DNA from: DAOUTY01 sp964453665
GTDB taxonomy: Bacteria > Chloroflexota > Dehalococcoidia > SZUA-161
Assembly (NCBI GenBank): GCA_964453665.1
Contig: CAYVQT010000015.1
Span: 1-57,100 of the forward strand
Direction: 5' to 3'
DNA: 57,100 bases
In this document: in pieces, positions 56,332 through 57,100 of the stretch
Layout of the letters: each line of letters begins with the position of its first letter
How positions within the stretch are numbered: the stretch's first letter is position 1
The notes under the pieces: generated by a model
Database searches by the model: none
Told to the model about the DNA's origin: nothing
What the model saw: only the letters and a program-made list of their open reading frames with translations
Program-made: the position numbers and the translations under genes

Positions 56332-57100
56332 ATGAGAAGAATACTGCCCAAACCGTAGTCACCCTTGAGTCATTCCCTCGCACGCTTAATCATTGGTTTT
56401 TAGCTCACCATCCCTCCAAACGTAATTACACTCAATGTTAATTGTACAACATCTATAAATAATTATACTTATAATACAATATTTGTAGCTAAGATAATGA
56501 TTAGAGACTACAGGGTTTTGGACAATGTCTTTACTGAAATGTTTTTAAAGGCCTGACACATTTTCATTGGGTGCTATCTCTTTTCATAAGATAATAAACA
56601 TAATGTTTCCAGACAATAAAATGAACAAAAGCCCCCAGATTTCGCTGATAACGGCGGAGAATAGAAGCTAAAACATTTTGAAATGTCCAAACATAAAGGC
56701 ATAACATAAATTGATAAAATCTGCACAGACCTCATATCAGGGGATGATTTCTTGAAAAGTCTCTCGGATTTTAACTACAGGGCTTCTGCTAACCCCCCTG
56801 GGTGTCTTGTAACTATGTGACATAAGGCAACACTTTCAACCTTGTGAACCTGCGACTCGTTATGAAGTATTTTCAGAATTTTCAACCTAGCTTCAAATTG
56901 AATGGTACAGAAATGCCGTTTTATCGCCTTTTATTTTCCCTTTAGCTTCAGCAAAATGCACCGAAATCGCATTTTATTGGGGGTTATTCGAGGAATTTGA
57001 GCTCGAAAATTGCTGCTGTAGCTTCGAATATTTATTTGGAAGCACGTATTGCGTATTTCGGTGAAATCGGACACCGGTTTCGCTCCAAACCGGCCATCTT
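56332..57100. other. AT-rich non-coding end of the window
   Basis: Nearly 770 bases with no credible gene on either strand. The sequence is strongly AT-rich until about 56750, then more mixed. The last 40 bases show a partly repeated unit (TTTCGGTGAAATCGGACACC, then TTTCGCTCCAAACCGGCCATC) like the terminal repeats of IS21-family elements. The window ends there. Confidence 0.5.

Noticed and set aside
1..57100. CRISPR array
   Set aside because: No series of evenly spaced direct repeats and no cas genes were seen anywhere in the window.

Overview
The window looks like a chromosome fragment of a strictly anaerobic bacterium, most likely an uncultured member of the class Dehalococcoidia (Chloroflexota). 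The signs are a Wood-Ljungdahl-type metF-metV pair, an F420-non-reducing (Mvh-type) NiFe hydrogenase, indolepyruvate:ferredoxin oxidoreductase, several FmdB-type zinc ribbons, a DUF5679 remnant, and surface proteins with IPT/TIG repeats. This placement is inferred from gene content; no rRNA or other phylogenetic marker was compared. Promoters follow the standard sigma-70 pattern (for example TTGACA-18-TATAAT before the tRNA), and several have extended -10 boxes.

Layout. 1-3.1 kb: a DUF166 protein and a two-gene ABC exporter. 3.2-7.8 kb: an accessory stretch with a secreted IPT-repeat protein, two tandem 63-residue paralogues of unknown function with a duplicated upstream region, a NarL-type regulator with an atypical receiver, a decayed DUF5679 gene and a DUF502-like membrane protein. 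7.8-9.4 kb: a histidine phosphatase, an FmdB zinc ribbon and a YfcE-like phosphodiesterase. 9.5-21.5 kb: a complete branched-chain/aromatic amino acid ABC importer (livKHMGF) followed by iorA-iorB, a phenylacetate-CoA ligase and an ACT protein, then on the other strand an aminotransferase, DAHP synthase and a hotdog thioesterase. Together these suggest uptake and oxidative use of amino acids through 2-oxo acids to acyl- or aryl-CoA. 22.0-28.9 kb: a small membrane protein and a proteostasis operon (clpB, glutaredoxin-PDZ fusion, FmdB zinc ribbon, hsp20, lon).

29.3-33.0 kb: two small DNA-binding proteins, a Pta-N/DRTGG-like ATPase, a HIT hydrolase, a hydrogenase maturation protease and a DUF3795 protein. 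33.4-38.2 kb: a hydrogenase operon (GltD/HdrA-like flavoprotein, MvhD, MvhG, MvhA). It ends at a 36-bp palindrome against a converging operon (45.3-38.3 kb) that encodes a soluble PAS-GAF histidine kinase, a LuxR-type regulator, a flavoprotein-ferredoxin-MvhD fusion, MetV, MetF and an output-less double-receiver protein. This H2/ferredoxin/methylene-H4F redox region is the most coherent metabolic unit in the window. 45.5-54.1 kb: rsmE, dnaJ, an acyl-CoA dehydrogenase with an unusual active-site residue, uvrA, an AhpD-like protein, a hicB-hicA pair with frameshifted hicA, and a FabG-like reductase. The uvrA-to-reductase block lies between two clusters of dispersed repeats, including two 103-bp MITE-like copies.

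54.7-57.1 kb: tRNA-Gly(CCC), then an abruptly AT-rich stretch with a Cys-rich unknown protein, a ribbon-helix-helix repressor, a winged-helix protein and a phage replication protein O-like protein. This looks like the start of an integrated element at the tRNA 3' end. The last 40 bases resemble an IS21-type end. The most novel-looking items are the tandem 63-residue family with its duplicated control region, the MetFV-linked flavoprotein-MvhD fusion with its own two-component system, and the tRNA-linked element with apparently leaderless promoters.
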